DNA of 64,000 nucleotides from Motacilla alba alba (Eukaryota; Chordata; Aves; Passeriformes; Motacillidae), in NCBI RefSeq assembly GCF_015832195.1, contig NC_052018.1, forward strand, positions 52,017,666 to 52,081,665, read 5' to 3'. The notes beneath the pieces were generated by a model that was not told where the DNA came from, searched no databases, and saw nothing but the letters and a program-made list of their open reading frames with translations. Numbering within the stretch: position 1 is the stretch's first letter; every line of letters begins with the position of its first letter. This document shows, piece by piece, positions 38,901-52,150 of this stretch. The translations under genes were made by a program, and so were the position numbers.

Positions 38901-41017
38901 TGAAAATTTTCTGTAGTACTCACAGTCTTAACTTCATCCTTATTTCCCCACTACTATTAAATCTCTGCAAATCTCTCCTAAGTAAGGAGAGATGCTTCTT
39001 AAACTGTGTAGTAGTGCTACTTCCTTTTTTCACAGAAGGATGATACGTGGGTTTTTTATTATTTCATTACTCCAGTCTTTTTTTACTTTCATTCCTATAG
39101 AAGGCCTATAATTAAGCTTGATATAACGGCAGAGATTTTCCTTGCTAAAGTATTGGCATCAAATGAGTTATATGATTGAACAAATTACAAAGATATAATT
39201 AGTTAAAAATTTTAATCATAACCTGGTAACTGTTGTGGGTTTTTTCAAGGAATGGTACAACAAAAGAGCAATTAATTTCATCTCTCTGAAGAATATCCAG
39301 AAAGTATGTTAATGAGCATAATAATGTTTCTCTCTATTTAGTGTGCTTATGCCACATTGCTGTTCATCCTCATAGTAAGGGTACAGACAACCCTCAGTTC
39401 AGAAGGTGAGTTTGGAATCTTGAACCTCTTGCAAAATACCCTGTGAAGGCTGACTCAATTATCTGAATGCACGTAACTGTATTGACTGAAAAATGAGTAT
39501 GAGAAAAGCGACAATTAAAAAATTAGAACGAAGGGAGCACTGGGTCTCTTAAACATAATTGTTACATCAGACCAGCTACAAATGTGCTATGAAGCCTTTT
39601 ATTGCACCTCACATCCTGGTTCTGCCTGTGAGGTTTGTGCAGAAAGCACCATTCCAGCAGGTTTTTTCACGCAAGTGCGCTGTTGTTTCAGTAATTTGCT
39701 AATGCTGTCACCTTGCAGAATGAAGCAGCATTAATCTTTGGAGTAGCACAGCAATATTCCCCAAATGATCACAGAAGTTGAAGCACCTGCATCTGGTCTC
39801 TGCCTTCTGCTAGGGCTAAACCCTCATCTCACAAAGATGATCTGCCTTTTTATTATCTTAGGTTTGGTCAGAGAGAGAGAATTTGTAAGCTGCAGGGTGA
39901 CTCCAGCACAAGGCTTCTGGCTCCAACAGAACAAAACCTCCTAAGTGAACGAAACATAACTCTAAAACCTTAAAATGTCAGACCTCTTGTGTCCTTACAA
40001 ATGCACTTATGTTCCTTGTTTTATAGTATATGTTGACACTTGTGGGAGCCTAAAGAGTGGTACTTATACTTAACAAGAGGAAATATTATTAGCTCCAGCA
40101 GATTTCATGCATACTCCCATCAGCTGCAAAGTTTTTGTTCCCATCATCATCCTGGGCCACATATAACCCTGGTAAACACTTAATTAAAATCTGGATCTTA
40201 AAGATCTCCAATCAATCCTCACGAGAGTCTAAGACCTGTAGAAAATGGATTTTATAGTTCCTTTCCTTTTAGAGGCGAAGAGCAAAACTCCAAATCTAAA
40301 CATATGTTTATTCTTTAGCCAGGGTTGCCAGATGTTCTTCTTTGGTAGGTAGAAGGGCAATTAGAAAGGAAAGAAACATTGAAAAAAAGCTCAATTATCC
40401 CTCTTTCTAAAGTTTGCAATAGTGAGTTCATATGTTTTACTTGTGTTACACAACTGATGACGTGCCTCACTGCCATACAGCAAAAGTCTGGACTCCAAGG
40501 ATGTTTGAGATGGAGCTGGCACCAGCAAGGGGTAGAACCATGGAAGGAAGCAAACTGTGCCTAGGTGGGAAACAACTTCCTGGATTGGGCAACACAAGTC
40601 TTCCTCACTTTCTATAAATTCTGGAAAAGGTGGCATGTAACCATGATTCCATGAATCCCTTCCTAAGTCTGGGATTTTATAGCCAACAAAAAAAAAATCT
40701 ACAGAGCAGACAAACAAAATCAGATTTCTGACCCATTGCAGAACACATATTGTAAAATATCAAAACAAAAGCATCCAGCTTTATGAGTTTAGAACTTTTC
40801 CCTTAGACCTTGTGAATTCATCTCTGTAACTTGGAAAAACTATGAAAGTTGTCAGAAGCTGCATTTCATTTAATTTTTTTCTCTCTTTACATTTGTCATC
40901 AAAATTCATATAATTCTGAGAAATGCATAAGTTTTTTTAGCAGATGAAAATTCAGCAGAAAATGTCTGGCAATATCTATGCATACCAAACAAGAACCATG
41001 AGGTGTATTTCCATCCC
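29981..41017. other. Intronic DNA, no gene
   Basis: About 11 kb is AT-rich and repeat-poor. The open frames at 30275-30520 (+), 30657-30974 (-), 35648-35929 (+), 36959-37285 (-) and 40391-40717 (-) have no similarity that I recognise and lack convincing splice sites. A perfect 9-bp hairpin lies at 38971-38993. No element could be named in this stretch. Confidence 0.55.
38971..38993. repeat. Perfect 9-bp inverted repeat
   Basis: ATCTCTCCT (38971-38979) and AGGAGAGAT (38985-38993) are exact reverse complements with a 5-nt spacer. It is a small hairpin of unknown meaning and could be chance in this much sequence. Confidence 0.8.
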
Positions 41018-41109
41018 AAAAAAAAAACAAAAAAAAACAAAAAAAAAAAAAAAAAAACAAAAAAAAAAAACCAAAAAAAAACCAAAACCCAAAAAAAACC
41101 CCAAAAAAA
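41018..41109 (+). repeat. 92-bp A-rich tract with interspersed C
   Basis: Runs of 7-20 A are broken by single or short C runs, moving from AAAC to AAACC and AACCCC rightwards. The open frame through it is an artefact of lysine codons on this strand and Phe/Leu codons on the other. No retroposed gene is recognisable directly upstream. Confidence 0.95.
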
Positions 41110-44100
41110 GTCTTTGTAGGGAATGATCTAATAATAGAAGACAGTTTAAAAACAAAAAATAGTGGAAATTTTTAGGTTGCTGTGGTGGTGTGCAATTGTG
41201 AAAACTGTGTGCCACATGGAGGTTACTTTAATAGCTTACATCTTGAGTGGGTTGTTAAATTTCCCTTGTAAATATGGCTTGTAATGAGAAAGCACTGTTT
41301 ATTATTCTCACTTCCTCCATAGCAAGAGTTTTCATATTCCCAGTTAGAACTGGGAACAAACACAATTCATTTGGTATTTGGTGCTATAGATGGAGCTGAA
41401 CTGCTCACCCGGAAGGAGGGGAGGGAATTGCTTCTGGTGGTGATGCTCGCACCAGTGGAGGAAGTTTTTATAAGCTCTGAGTATCTTTCTCTTTACAGTA
41501 TTCAGTGTTGTGGTTTGGAGGAAGGTGAATCTGGGGTCTAGAAGCCTGTGGGCTGACAAGTGGCATTCATTGCCACAGGCTGATAATATATTAAATTGAT
41601 TTAAAGCAATATGGAGTCTAATATAGTCTTGATCCAACAGACTTTTCTTCTGAACTGTAGGTTCTATTGAAGGAACATCCTTCTGCATATTGTACAGAAG
41701 AGTTTACAAAATCTGTATATACTTGCAATGATACGTTTTTCAAATAATTTGACTGCTTAAAATGCAATGTGGTTGTCTGACATGGATCTAAATGTGGTAA
41801 CTCACAAATACATAAATGATAGTAAATTAGCCTGTGGTTTGAGGTTTTGTGGTATTTTCTTAAGATTTTCTCTGGAAAATATTTTGTCCAAAAACAATGT
41901 AATGAATTCTGACTGTATTTTCCCTTTTAGAACAAAGCTAATTCCTCTATGATTAGCAGAGAGAACAGTTTATTTACTTTAATGCCTGTCTGCTCATTAG
42001 TGACAATAATCTAGAAATGTTCAATATTAAGTAATTATACATTCACTGAAATTCTTGGAGGTGAGAATTTAAAAATAGGTCAAAACATCCTGTACAAAAT
42101 GTACTTTTCTAAAAACATTTCACTTACAGTGCCATAAAAAGTGATCAAAATTGTATTAAGAGTTTAATTCCCAACTCAATCAGACTCATGGGGAAAAAAA
42201 GCATCTAATTGCATAGAATACATTTTGGATCTGCTCCTTATTCATTTGTTACTATTGTTAATATATGAAATGAATAAGTTATTCTCATCTTTGTCTTTTG
42301 AAGGGAACTTCTAGACTACTGTTAACTAAAGCAAATTGTAATCTTGAATCCTCATTAAGCAAAATAAGGAAGATAGGATTTGGTCTAATAGCCCCAAAAA
42401 AAAGTTGGAAAAGAATAACTCTCCAGTCCTAATTTGTCAGAATCAAGTCACTTTCCTGTCTGGATTTCTCCACTTATCATGATTTCATTACACCCACTAT
42501 ATATCCCATGCTATTCATTAATTCTAAAGTTCTTTGAAAATCTAAGGAGTCAAATATTGTTATTAAATCAATGAACAAAATAATTAAACTGTCGAAACAG
42601 AATTGCAAAGAATAATTAGCAATTAAACAGGATGCTATTATCTGTGCAGTGTGATGATGAGAGCAAAACTAAGACAATCAGAACCTATCTGTATAAAAGA
42701 AATAAGCAACAGTGAAAATTTATTTAAGTTTCAGTTCATTAAAATGCACCTAAATGACTTTCAAATGTTTTAATCTAATAATTATCATTTCTAAGACTTT
42801 AAAAATAATTTTCCCTTCTATTTACAATTAATTTTGTTATTCAACTTCAGCTCTATACAATATAGCAGAATCTCCTTTCTGAAAGTAGTAATGAAATGCA
42901 AGCCTCCAGCAATCTCATCAATGTATAGCTATTTTAAAAAATAGAGGTAGTACCAGATCTGTAACATATCCTTAATCTGTGTGTTCTTAAATCCAAATTT
43001 TCCCTTTAGCTATATGTGTTCAGATCTCAGTGGATGTCACCAGTAATTGTATGTGGCATCTCTGGGCATAACATGATTTTATTTTAAAAATATGTGCTTT
43101 GAAATTCTGTAAATGACAGGTAGATTGTCAAAGACCATGTCATTGCAATGGTTGTATTGACAGAGGAATAAAAACCCCAAAGATATGACCTGCACTCTGA
43201 AAGAAAACCCAGCAACTGTCTTGGTTATTATTCTGTTAAAATGAAAAAATTAATTCTCTTTCCATAAACAATGTGTGTGATTTTCTGCACAGGTGTGGTG
43301 ACCTATTTAAATCAAAAGGTAGTAGTAAAGAAATTATATATCAATTTGTAGAATCTGAGATTATGCCTCGGAAGTCACATTTGAGAGTAAAACCCATCAA
43401 ATGGTTAAATCAGCAAGATGGATTCTGGGAAGCTGGTTCAGATCTATTCTTTGTCACAAACCTAACCACTCAAAGTCTTTTTGATACAGATTTTTTATAG
43501 GATTTAAATACTCATCAAAATAGAGTAGGCTTTTATATGTCATGGAAATCCTGCACAATTCTCACTTCCTCACAGAGAAAAAAATTAAAAATAATATTAT
43601 TCTACTGAAACAGGAGACCATGAACATAAGTACAATATCTTGATTTATTCAGACAGAACAGCAGTACCTTACATAGGTGAAGTTTCAGAATCACATTCTC
43701 TTCTCTGCAGTAAATGTGAAAACACCACTATTTCTTCTGCTGCCCCAAACACTATATATATCAGAGAGCTGCAACATCAATAAAGAGATGCAAGTACTAC
43801 ATAATTTGCATGTAGACTCAGGCCACAGGAAATTCAAATTAGTCACTTTATACAGGCACCAATCTGCTGACTTCTCACCAAAAATTAGGAAAGTGGAGGA
43901 GGCATTATATTTGCAATGTGTTTTCTTTTTCAGAAGGTTTTCCAGATTGTTGTGTCATCATTAAACATATGAAAACAACCAACGAAAAAAAATTTTTCTT
44001 CCTCTGAGTACAGTAGGAAACAGAGGCAATACAACGGGAAATCTACAGACCATGTTTTCATATAGGGCAGCTTTAAAGATATTGAAAAGGAAAATATTTG

Positions 44101-45583
44101 GTGAATAATCACCAAATGTGATTGATCACCAGCATGAGATTAAAATATTGTACAAAACAAAACTTGATGCAATTTTTAAAGCATAATATTTTAATTTATT
44201 TTAGTTGCCATCATAGGACTAGCCAGTTGAAAAAATGGGGTAATTTCACAAAAACACTTGTGTGATCAGCTGACAGGAGTCCAATTTCACAAGTCATGTA
44301 AATTGTCTAAACACTTTCTCTGAGTTGCTCTAATAAAAGTTTTAATTATGATCATTTAATTAAACAACTCACAGAATCTAAGAGAAGATTAAAAGAATAT
44401 TTAGATATTAGCAAAAATGTGCTAATTTCCCATTAATACCAGAAAACAAACAAGGAATGTTATTGTTTTTTAATCAGAAAAGCACCTGATTTAATAAGAA
44501 ATCTTAGCTGAATAACTGTCATATGAAGTGTCAATTTTGAGCAATTCACTAGTTACTCAGAGACTAGAGGAAAACACACACAGATGAGTTCCCTCACTCT
44601 TTTAGAGTGTTTAACACCATGCAGAATCAGATGGCACCAGCTTGGCTGGTGAGGACGAGTGAGCACACCAGTGAAGTGATGAGGCAGAGAGCTCCAGCCA
44701 GTGGAGCGAATCTCAACACACTGCCCAAGGGAGAAAATCAAAAGTAGGTGCAGGGCAGGCCTAAAACTGTAAATGCTGGGCTGGCATCCAGGTGACAAGG
44801 TAGCTCAGCAGACCTGTGAAGAGCTGGGATTTGAGATATACCTAAGAGGCATGCAGTCCTGAGTGAGGTAGCACAAGGAAAAGCAAGAACTGGAAGTAGG
44901 AATAGAGTGTTGGAAGCCACCATAAGACTGCTGCAATTATCAGTAAGAGGCAATAAATGACACACTAAATAAAATGTCAATGGTCAAGCCAGGCCTCCTG
45001 GAAACTCATTGTCACTGCTGGTTGGTAGAAGCTGGCAACTGGTTACAGCACTCTAGACATGCTTATTTCCTGTACAATCAAAAGATAGATACTGGTCAAG
45101 GCTGCATCCTTTTATTATTTGACTGCCAGGCTTAATGATGTTGAGCAGCTTTGCTTAACCATACTTTTCAGATATGATTTTACCGCATGGATCTCAGCTG
45201 CCCAAAAATGTTCCATCATCCAAACATCTGCCAAAGTTTATTATATCCTTGTGAAGCACCTCATCTCTTTGTTGTTCAAGAGAGGCAGATAAGTTTAAAT
45301 AATGTAATTAGGGTTTTTTTTGTTAAACTGACTGGTAATGGTAGCATTGGTTTTGACTAAATGACACATCCAAGAAAGTGGTAACTTCTAATACACTGTG
45401 GAAGTGAGGAGGTCTTCATCTAGCCCAGATACAGTGGGGAAAAGGTGTTTCTGAAGCCTATAATTTTCTTGACTATTTTGTTACTAGACTTGACATAACT
45501 GACTGAATTCGATTGATTGAATTCTATTATTTTTTAAAGCTTTTTAGATGCATAAAGATAAGCATTTTTAATTTTCATCTGGT

Positions 45584-45653
45584 AAAAAAAAAAACCACAA
45601 AACAAAAAAACCCAAAAAACCAAAAAAGAACAAACCAAAACTCCCAAAAAACC
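45584..45653 (+). repeat. A-rich tract with interspersed C
   Basis: This is A-rich simple sequence with CC/CCC interruptions, similar in style to the tract at 41018-41109. Confidence 0.85.
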
Positions 45654-47077
45654 CTGCCTCAAAAGAAGAAATGTTAATGCAAGTAAAATTAAAATTCTTT
45701 ATTAAGCTTCCATCTTGACAGGTAACTCCTGAAAAGCATTAGGACAAACTACAGTACAGCTTCAAGAAGCGCAATGACAGCAAGAAAACTAATGCTACAC
45801 AAATCAATGATCAAACCTACTGGCTGAAAGCATAAAGTCATAGTAACCCATGCCAGCTCAGTCCTCTTGCACTGCATCATTCTGTCTCAAACGTGCACAC
45901 TCTGTAAAATACAAAAGGATAGGCAGAAAGAAAATAATTCATTTTGTCCCATTATGAGTCACCTCTTGGTTTTCTGGATACTGCTATATAATAAGGGAAT
46001 ATTCAAACCTGCTCTTGTGAGTTACGTTATCTCAGATTAATTTCACATGTTTCATAGAATTGTGCCCAAAGAAAGAAGTATTAAATGCAATTCTGAACTG
46101 AATATTGCTGTGCCATTAACAGTAAAGCTTAGGGGTTTAGATGACGAAATATGCGAGGTCAAGACTGCAAATCTGTATGTTCAAATCAAATTTATTATTA
46201 TCTAATGAAAAATAGCTCAAAGGCTTGGGGGGTTTTCTAGCAAGTAAAAATAAATGAACATAGCATCTAAAGCCAGAAAGACCTAGTTGAAATCCCATAA
46301 AAGAGCACTAGAAATAATCTGTCAGAAGAATCAAAAATGTTTAAAAATAACAATTACAATAGTGATGCATTTTAAGACCTTGATATACGAGAGAAGGGAA
46401 ATTTGGAATCCATACCTGTAAACAAATTGCAAAAAAATAGTTGACCTGTGTGAAACTGCACAGGACTGCAAAGGATTTTTCTGCTACATTATCTGTAGCA
46501 TCACTTTAGTCACTGTAGTTGACAATCAACCCAGAAAGTCTAGGATATGTTGGCAGAAGTTTATATGGTAAACACATAAGGCTATTCACAACCTCGATCC
46601 ATTGCAAAAGTACTTGGGAAGTTGAAGTGTTCCATACTTGAAAATCCTGAAATAAGTTTCTTACACATCTGCAATTCATGCCTTGTTGTACATAAGCATT
46701 GTCAACTTAAGCATTGATAACTTAGTGTTCCCCTCTTTCTTCCTTTTTTCTTTTTCCTCTTTGTTCACTGGTTAATGAGGCTACTTTATGCCATTCAAAA
46801 TCTGCTACTTCTGCCTCAGTGGATGTCTATCAAAAAATGGACAATGAAAGAGAAATGAAAAAACATGAGGCCTTTTGTTTCCTCCCTGCCAAGCACATTG
46901 GCTCAAATATGTAAAGTTGTTTCAGATGCCCTTTCTGCCAGGAAAAGAGTAATATTATACTACACACCAAAGCAAAGGAAGTAGAAAATTAAGTATGACC
47001 TAAAAATATCATTTTAATTGCAAGTAACATGTGAGATGGCATTTTATCTAATTTGATGTTGTCAGAATCATGTCAGC

Positions 47078-47097
47078 TTTTTTTTTTTTTTTTTTTT
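47078..47097 (+). repeat. T20 homopolymer
   Basis: Twenty consecutive T precede AGG. This could be the poly-A tail of a minus-strand insertion, but no such element is recognised alongside. Confidence 0.9.
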
Positions 47098-47800
47098 AGG
47101 TTAAATCTACAAAGCCATATCATATACTCACAGCAATATGGATCTTACTGTCCAAAGCCCATCTAGGGTCTCTAAGCAAGTGGCTGCATTATTCTGTCCA
47201 TCTTCTTAATGAATATTGCCAAGTAAAATTAGTTAAATTAAAGCTAACTGAGAGATATACATCTAAGCTGCAAACACACACTGAATTTCAATGTCACAAG
47301 ACAAATTTTTCCTCTTTGGGTAGTTTAGTTAATATGAGTCAACATGCTGGAATAACTCACATGTCAGTTCATAACATAATTATCATAATGACTTGAAGAT
47401 AGATGGAATTTCAGTAGCTATTATAAAAATAAATATTCATTGGAGCAACTGCAGTATGGTTATCTAGGAAATTTCAGGGTCTGGATCAGTTAAAATAGAA
47501 TTAGAATTTACTTGTTTTTAATATACAATTTCCTGATTGCAGAGGGATCTTTAAGTTGTACTGTAGCTTTCTGACAAAATATTGCATGCTCAGTACAGTG
47601 CTAATAGTGTTGGAAGGAAGGCTGAATGGTAAAGATTCTGCTCTGAATTTAGATGTGCTAAAGGAGACTGACTACATACCAATGTCGGGTTGTATTTTTT
47701 TATAGAGGCAGCTGGTCCTTCTCCTCTTTGTTTCCAGTGTACATATTGCATATGCAAGATACTTATCCATACGCTCTGTAACTTTCCTCTTTTTTGAGTT

Positions 47801-47932
47801 GTGACAGCTCAGTTGTTTAGAACACAGTGGTAATAATGCCAAGGTCGATCCCTATAGGGCCCATTCCTCTAAGAGCTGGACTCAATGATCCTTTTGGGTT
47901 CCCTCCTCCTCAGAATACTCTGTTTCCCAAGT
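47801..47932 (+). mobile_element. TguSINE1-like SINE (tRNA-Ile head, CR1 tail)
   Basis: The head GTGACAGCTCAGTTGTTTAG, then GTGGTAATAATGCCAAGGTC, follows tRNA-Ile: D-arm GCTCAGTTGGTTAGAGC and an anticodon arm like GTGCTAATAACGCC. The tail GAGCTGGACTCAATGATCC, TTTTGGGTTCCCTCC and TCAGAATACTCTG is a CR1 3' end. From memory this head-tail composite is TguSINE1, a passerine SINE moved by CR1 machinery. The T-arm is damaged: AAGGTCGATCCC lacks about 8 bases expected between GGTC and GATCCC, so the RNA polymerase III B box is incomplete. The copy is complete end to end but diverged and probably silent. Confidence 0.85.
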
Positions 47933-50900
47933 GTCAGACTGCAATTTTACCAGACCTGTAGTTTCCAGGTACACATATACTCCTATACTCAAATGTTACT
48001 AAAGTGAATGAAGCAAAATGAGAAATCTAATTTTAAAGAGATTTCCCATGATTCACCTCATGCTGAAGAAAACCTCCACCCCTCTTGAGATTACTCATAC
48101 CTTCGCAGCGCTTTTTCTGCTCCATTGCTCCAGATGCAGCTAGCTCAAAAGTAGACAGCCAAAGCTAGGGAAATGCATTCCAGCTTTTACAGGTCATACT
48201 CTGTTTCAAGAGTATGCATGCCACAGCCACTGCATGGACTGTGCAATATTGTATTGTATTGTATTGTATCCTATCAAAAGCTGGGAACCTAATAAAGAAG
48301 AAAATTTTTATAGTCATTCCCTTAAAATTACTTCTATAAACAAGGTTCCTTTTCTTGCATTAAAACTGCTCATATCTCTTAGAAAGCTCCAGGGAAAAGT
48401 CTTATATTTAAATTCAGTTATGTTTATGCGTTACATGTTGGGTACTTCCAATTATTACATTAAATATATCAAATCTCAGTGGGATGACTGGTGATAAGTG
48501 TTACATATTTATAAATATTATGTATTCCCAGAACTGTGTTTTGGGTTATTAGAATCATAGATTCACACTGATGAATGGCTCAGTAGGTCAATTAGTACAT
48601 GTCATCAGCCTAAATATGCATGAATACATGATAGAACTTAGTCTATTTTGTCCTTAAAAGCCAGTAACAATAGACCACACAGACTCCCCAGTGGGTCTCT
48701 CCAGTCTCAGGTCTCTCTTTTCCTCTCCCTTAGCTTCAGAAACTTTCTCCCCCAAGATCTAATTTCTATTTTCTTTGTAATGTCTTGGCCATGCAGTCTT
48801 GTTCCTGGGCCAATGATGATGTACCCCCGCTACAGGCTGGGAAAGAGGTGACTCACTTCATTCCAATAGCCAGTCACACTCCCAGGTTTCTGAGCCAGGA
48901 ACCCCCAATTCCTCCTATCTTTCTTCACAGGTCTCGTTTTCAGACAGCTGCTCATTCTAGTCCACACTTTTTCTTGTAGTCTTTTGAGTTGGCAGAAACC
49001 CTGCCAATACTAGAGTTTGTGCTGTGATAACTTTCCCCTTCCTTGTAAGAGAGCAACATCCAGAATTTTGTTACCCATACTGTATTTGTGTGTTTAGTTA
49101 TTTCAACACAAATGTACTTTTCAACTTGTCCTTGCTGAATAGCACTTTACAGGAAACATCTGAGGTTTCTTAAGATGATTTTGAATGCCAGCCCTTTCCT
49201 CAAATGTTCTTGCAATCTCTTAGTATCATATAGTAGCAAGCCTTTCCTCTTTTCAGTCATTCACACAATTAATTAAAATATATCACCATTGGGCCAAGAA
49301 CAAATCACAGTATAGCATCATTTCATATTTCTTTCCAATATGACTGCTAGTGACTGAAATTTCCTTCTGAACATAGTTTCCCCATTTTATGCAGAATATC
49401 TAATGCATAAGTCAGAATAAAAATGGTTTTGACATTGTTGAATTGTTTGAATTGTTAATCTCATATGACATTCACTTCAGTGTGCTTAAGAATCACAGAA
49501 TATTTATCAAAATCAGAAGGAATGCCATACCCAAAATGAAAAAATACCCATATCACCATCAATAAGAAAAGATATATTAGTGGCTCCAAATATATATAAA
49601 ACATAATAATGACTTGGGAAGTGTTTATCTGAATGTCTGCTCTCAGTTTAACAAATTTAATCTCACATGCTGTGAAAGTTCCATTAATTTAATGGAATTA
49701 TTTCCAGTGGAAAAAAAAAAAAAATCTGAAGTTATCTTGGATTAAGCTGTTAGTCTCTGCAGGTTAAACGACTGAAAAATACATGAAGGCTTAATGATGA
49801 AGTTTTACAGGATGCTGTGTGCTCAGCCCAGGCAATAAAAAATTGTATGTAATTAATACTCTATTGTAGTACTGAGGCACACTAAGGCAGAACCAAGGAG
49901 TTTGTCATTTCCTAACCTTTGAGGACTTAACCATGTAATTTCTATTTTCATTCTTTACTCTGCCATTCGTTTTTGATATTAGATCCTTTTTTTTAATTTA
50001 AGAGATATATGCCTTTAATGTAATAATACTTTATAGATTCACCTTTCAGATTAAATTAAAGCATTTATTTTAGATTGGAAGCATATAGAGCTTCACTGCT
50101 ACATTCTCTGGGCAAATTCAACTCCCAGTGAAGAATTGCACTAGCACACATGGTAGAAAACTGCTTCAGAGGAGGATTAATACTTCCAATGCTTTTCTTC
50201 AGGAAAGAAAAAAATCAGTGATGTTGATGTAAAAATTAAGTGTCTTTGTGTAAACAAAAGACACCTCTCATAGTTATTTTATGAGAGTTTTACTCCAAAG
50301 AAACAGATAAAGTACATGTGGTGTATTACTGGCGTTTCACAGTGAAGTGATTCTATACAGTCTGAGAAAATTAATTATTTATTGAACTTTATATAGTTTT
50401 CCATTGAGCAGATATACAGTTCCTTGAAAATATTTTTTCCTAGTCTAAAGTTAATAAATTAGATATGATATGTTTATTCCTTGACTAAAAAAAACGAACT
50501 CTGTTTCTTTGAATTCACAGCATTTTTCAATATTCCTAAGCACCAGGAAATCAAAGAGCTCTTTGTATCACTCTTCTCCCTGTGACTGTTCTATTGTTAT
50601 ACCAGCTTTCCAATTCCAAGTAATAAAAGCATCGATCTTCTAACATCTTGGCAGTGGAGTTCATCTAATTCTGCATTAGCACTAAACACAAACAAAAAAT
50701 TTAGTATAAGCAGCCCCAAGAGGCACTTCAACCAGATTTCTCCATTTCCCTGGGCTACATCAGCGCCTTAAAAACTCAATTTAAGAAACTGACACAGACA
50801 CTACAGTTAAAATGGTAAATCTACTCCCCATCAGTTTCTTAAATAAAGTTTTCAATCACTGATTTGGTCCACAGAGATAGAGCTCTGTTCTAGGTATTCC

Positions 50901-51385
50901 TCTCAATCTGTGCTCATTAAAGGTCATTGCTCCTAGTGTTTCATCTTAATCCTGGCTGGAAGTTGGAGGGTCTTTGAGTACAGAGCTGGATACTGAAGGG
51001 ATATTCTTAAGTAAATTTTAGCTAGCCAGTAGGAAATGCTTGCAAGTAAAATATGAACACTGAAGAACTGTGATATGATTCAAAAGGAATGGAGGCAAGA
51101 AAGAGAAAATATCTTGAAATAAACTTCCTGAATTTTTGCACACTTACATTTTTTTTTATTCTCAAATACTGTGCTTCCACTACTATCATGGTTCCCAGTA
51201 TGTTACAGTAGGATTTTGAGAGATGACCCATAGATATTCATGCTTCAGGAAAACAATCCATTCTATAACCAGGGGGATTGGGAATTTTTGTTGGTTTGGT
51301 TGGTGGATTCATTGATTGCCTGGGTTTTTATTTGTTTTTTGAAGAACTGCAACAACCCTTCTAAAGCCTTCAAGGAAAGACACAT
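47933..51385. other. Intronic DNA, no gene
   Basis: AGAATCATAGATTCACA at about 48551-48567 resembles a minus-strand CR1 terminus, but what follows does not match CR1 closely. A GC-richer patch at about 48640-48980 has open frames of no known similarity. The rest is AT-rich unique-looking sequence. Confidence 0.5.
48247..48268 (+). repeat. (TATTG)n pentanucleotide microsatellite
   Basis: Four to five TATTG units lie within GCAATATTGTATTG... and end at TATCC. No parent element is recognised. Confidence 0.85.
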
Positions 51386-52150
51386 TGAATCACAAAATTA
51401 TTTAGGTTGGAAGGTCACCCTCTTCTCAAAGGAGAGCAAATTAAATGACATAGTTCGGGTGCTTTTTTGGTCATATTTTGGATATTGACAAGGATGAAGC
51501 TTTTACCTAATTTCTCAGCACTCATTCTAGTCATTGACAATTCTCATGGTTTAAAAAAAATATTTTAAAATAATTAGAATTTTCTGTGTTCCAGCTCATG
51601 TTAGTTGTCTCCTGCCCTTCTGCTGTGAACCTATGAGAGGAGGCAGCCTCTGCCTTTCCTAAACTCTCCCTTTCAGTGGTTATGGGCAGTAGTAGCATCC
51701 TCACAAGCCTTCAGCTATTAATCCTCAACTAGTCTCACTCCTTCCCCCTCTCCTCGGATGTCCTGTGCTTTAGTCCATAACCAGCTTAGAAGCCTTTGCT
51801 GGATTGGTTTCACTGTGTGTATGTCTCCCTCAGACTGGGAAGCCCAGAATGGGACCAGCTCTCCAGGTGTTTTCTCAACAGTGCTGAGCAGAGATGAAGA
51901 ACCACATTCTTCAGCCTGCTGGTGACACTCCCACAACACAGCCCAGAAGTCTTTACCCACCAGCACTCCCAGGTTTCTTTCTGCAGAGCTGCTCCCCTGC
52001 CAGTCAGTGTTCAGGCACAGAGAAGAGCTCCATTCCCACTGAAAAGTGAGCAAACTACTGATGGTCCTGTCTGAGAGCAGAGCCCGGGACCCCTCACAGT
52101 CATTCAAACAATCTTGGGCACTCAATGTTATATTAACTGAAAGCCAATCT
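51386..52150 (-). mobile_element. Old CR1 LINE, 3' end to ORF2, minus strand
   Basis: The 3' terminus reads TTGAATCACAAAATTATTTA then GGTTGGAAGGTCACCCTC on the plus strand. After a diverged stretch, CR1 landmarks return from about 51590: CTCCTCGGATGTCCTGTGC, GCCTTTGCTGGATTGG, GGGAAGCCCAGAATGGGACC, CAGTGCTGAGCAGAG and AGCACTCCCAGGTTTC. The minus-strand frame 51718-52194 includes SSSAERNLGVLVGKDF and later PGELVPFWASQ, matching the ORF2 region after the reverse transcriptase. Treating the terminus and the body as one element with indels is an inference. They could be two insertions. Confidence 0.82.

Larger units (their letters stand above)
41110..47800. other. Intronic DNA, no gene
   Basis: This stretch is AT-rich, with a second A-rich/C tract at 45584-45653 and T20 at 47078-47097. 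A GC-richer patch at about 44560-44990 carries overlapping minus-strand frames (44553-44798, 44738-44980) that match no protein I know. The frame at 43273-43500 (+) likewise has no recognised similarity. Confidence 0.55.

Noticed and set aside
40944..41215. Lysine-rich frame (+) and Phe-rich frame (-) across the A-rich tract
   Set aside because: Both are by-products of the simple A/C repeat at 41018-41109 and have no coding character outside it.
47801..47875. A tRNA-Ile gene
   Set aside because: The T-arm is deleted, the acceptor stem does not pair, and a CR1 tail follows. It is a SINE.
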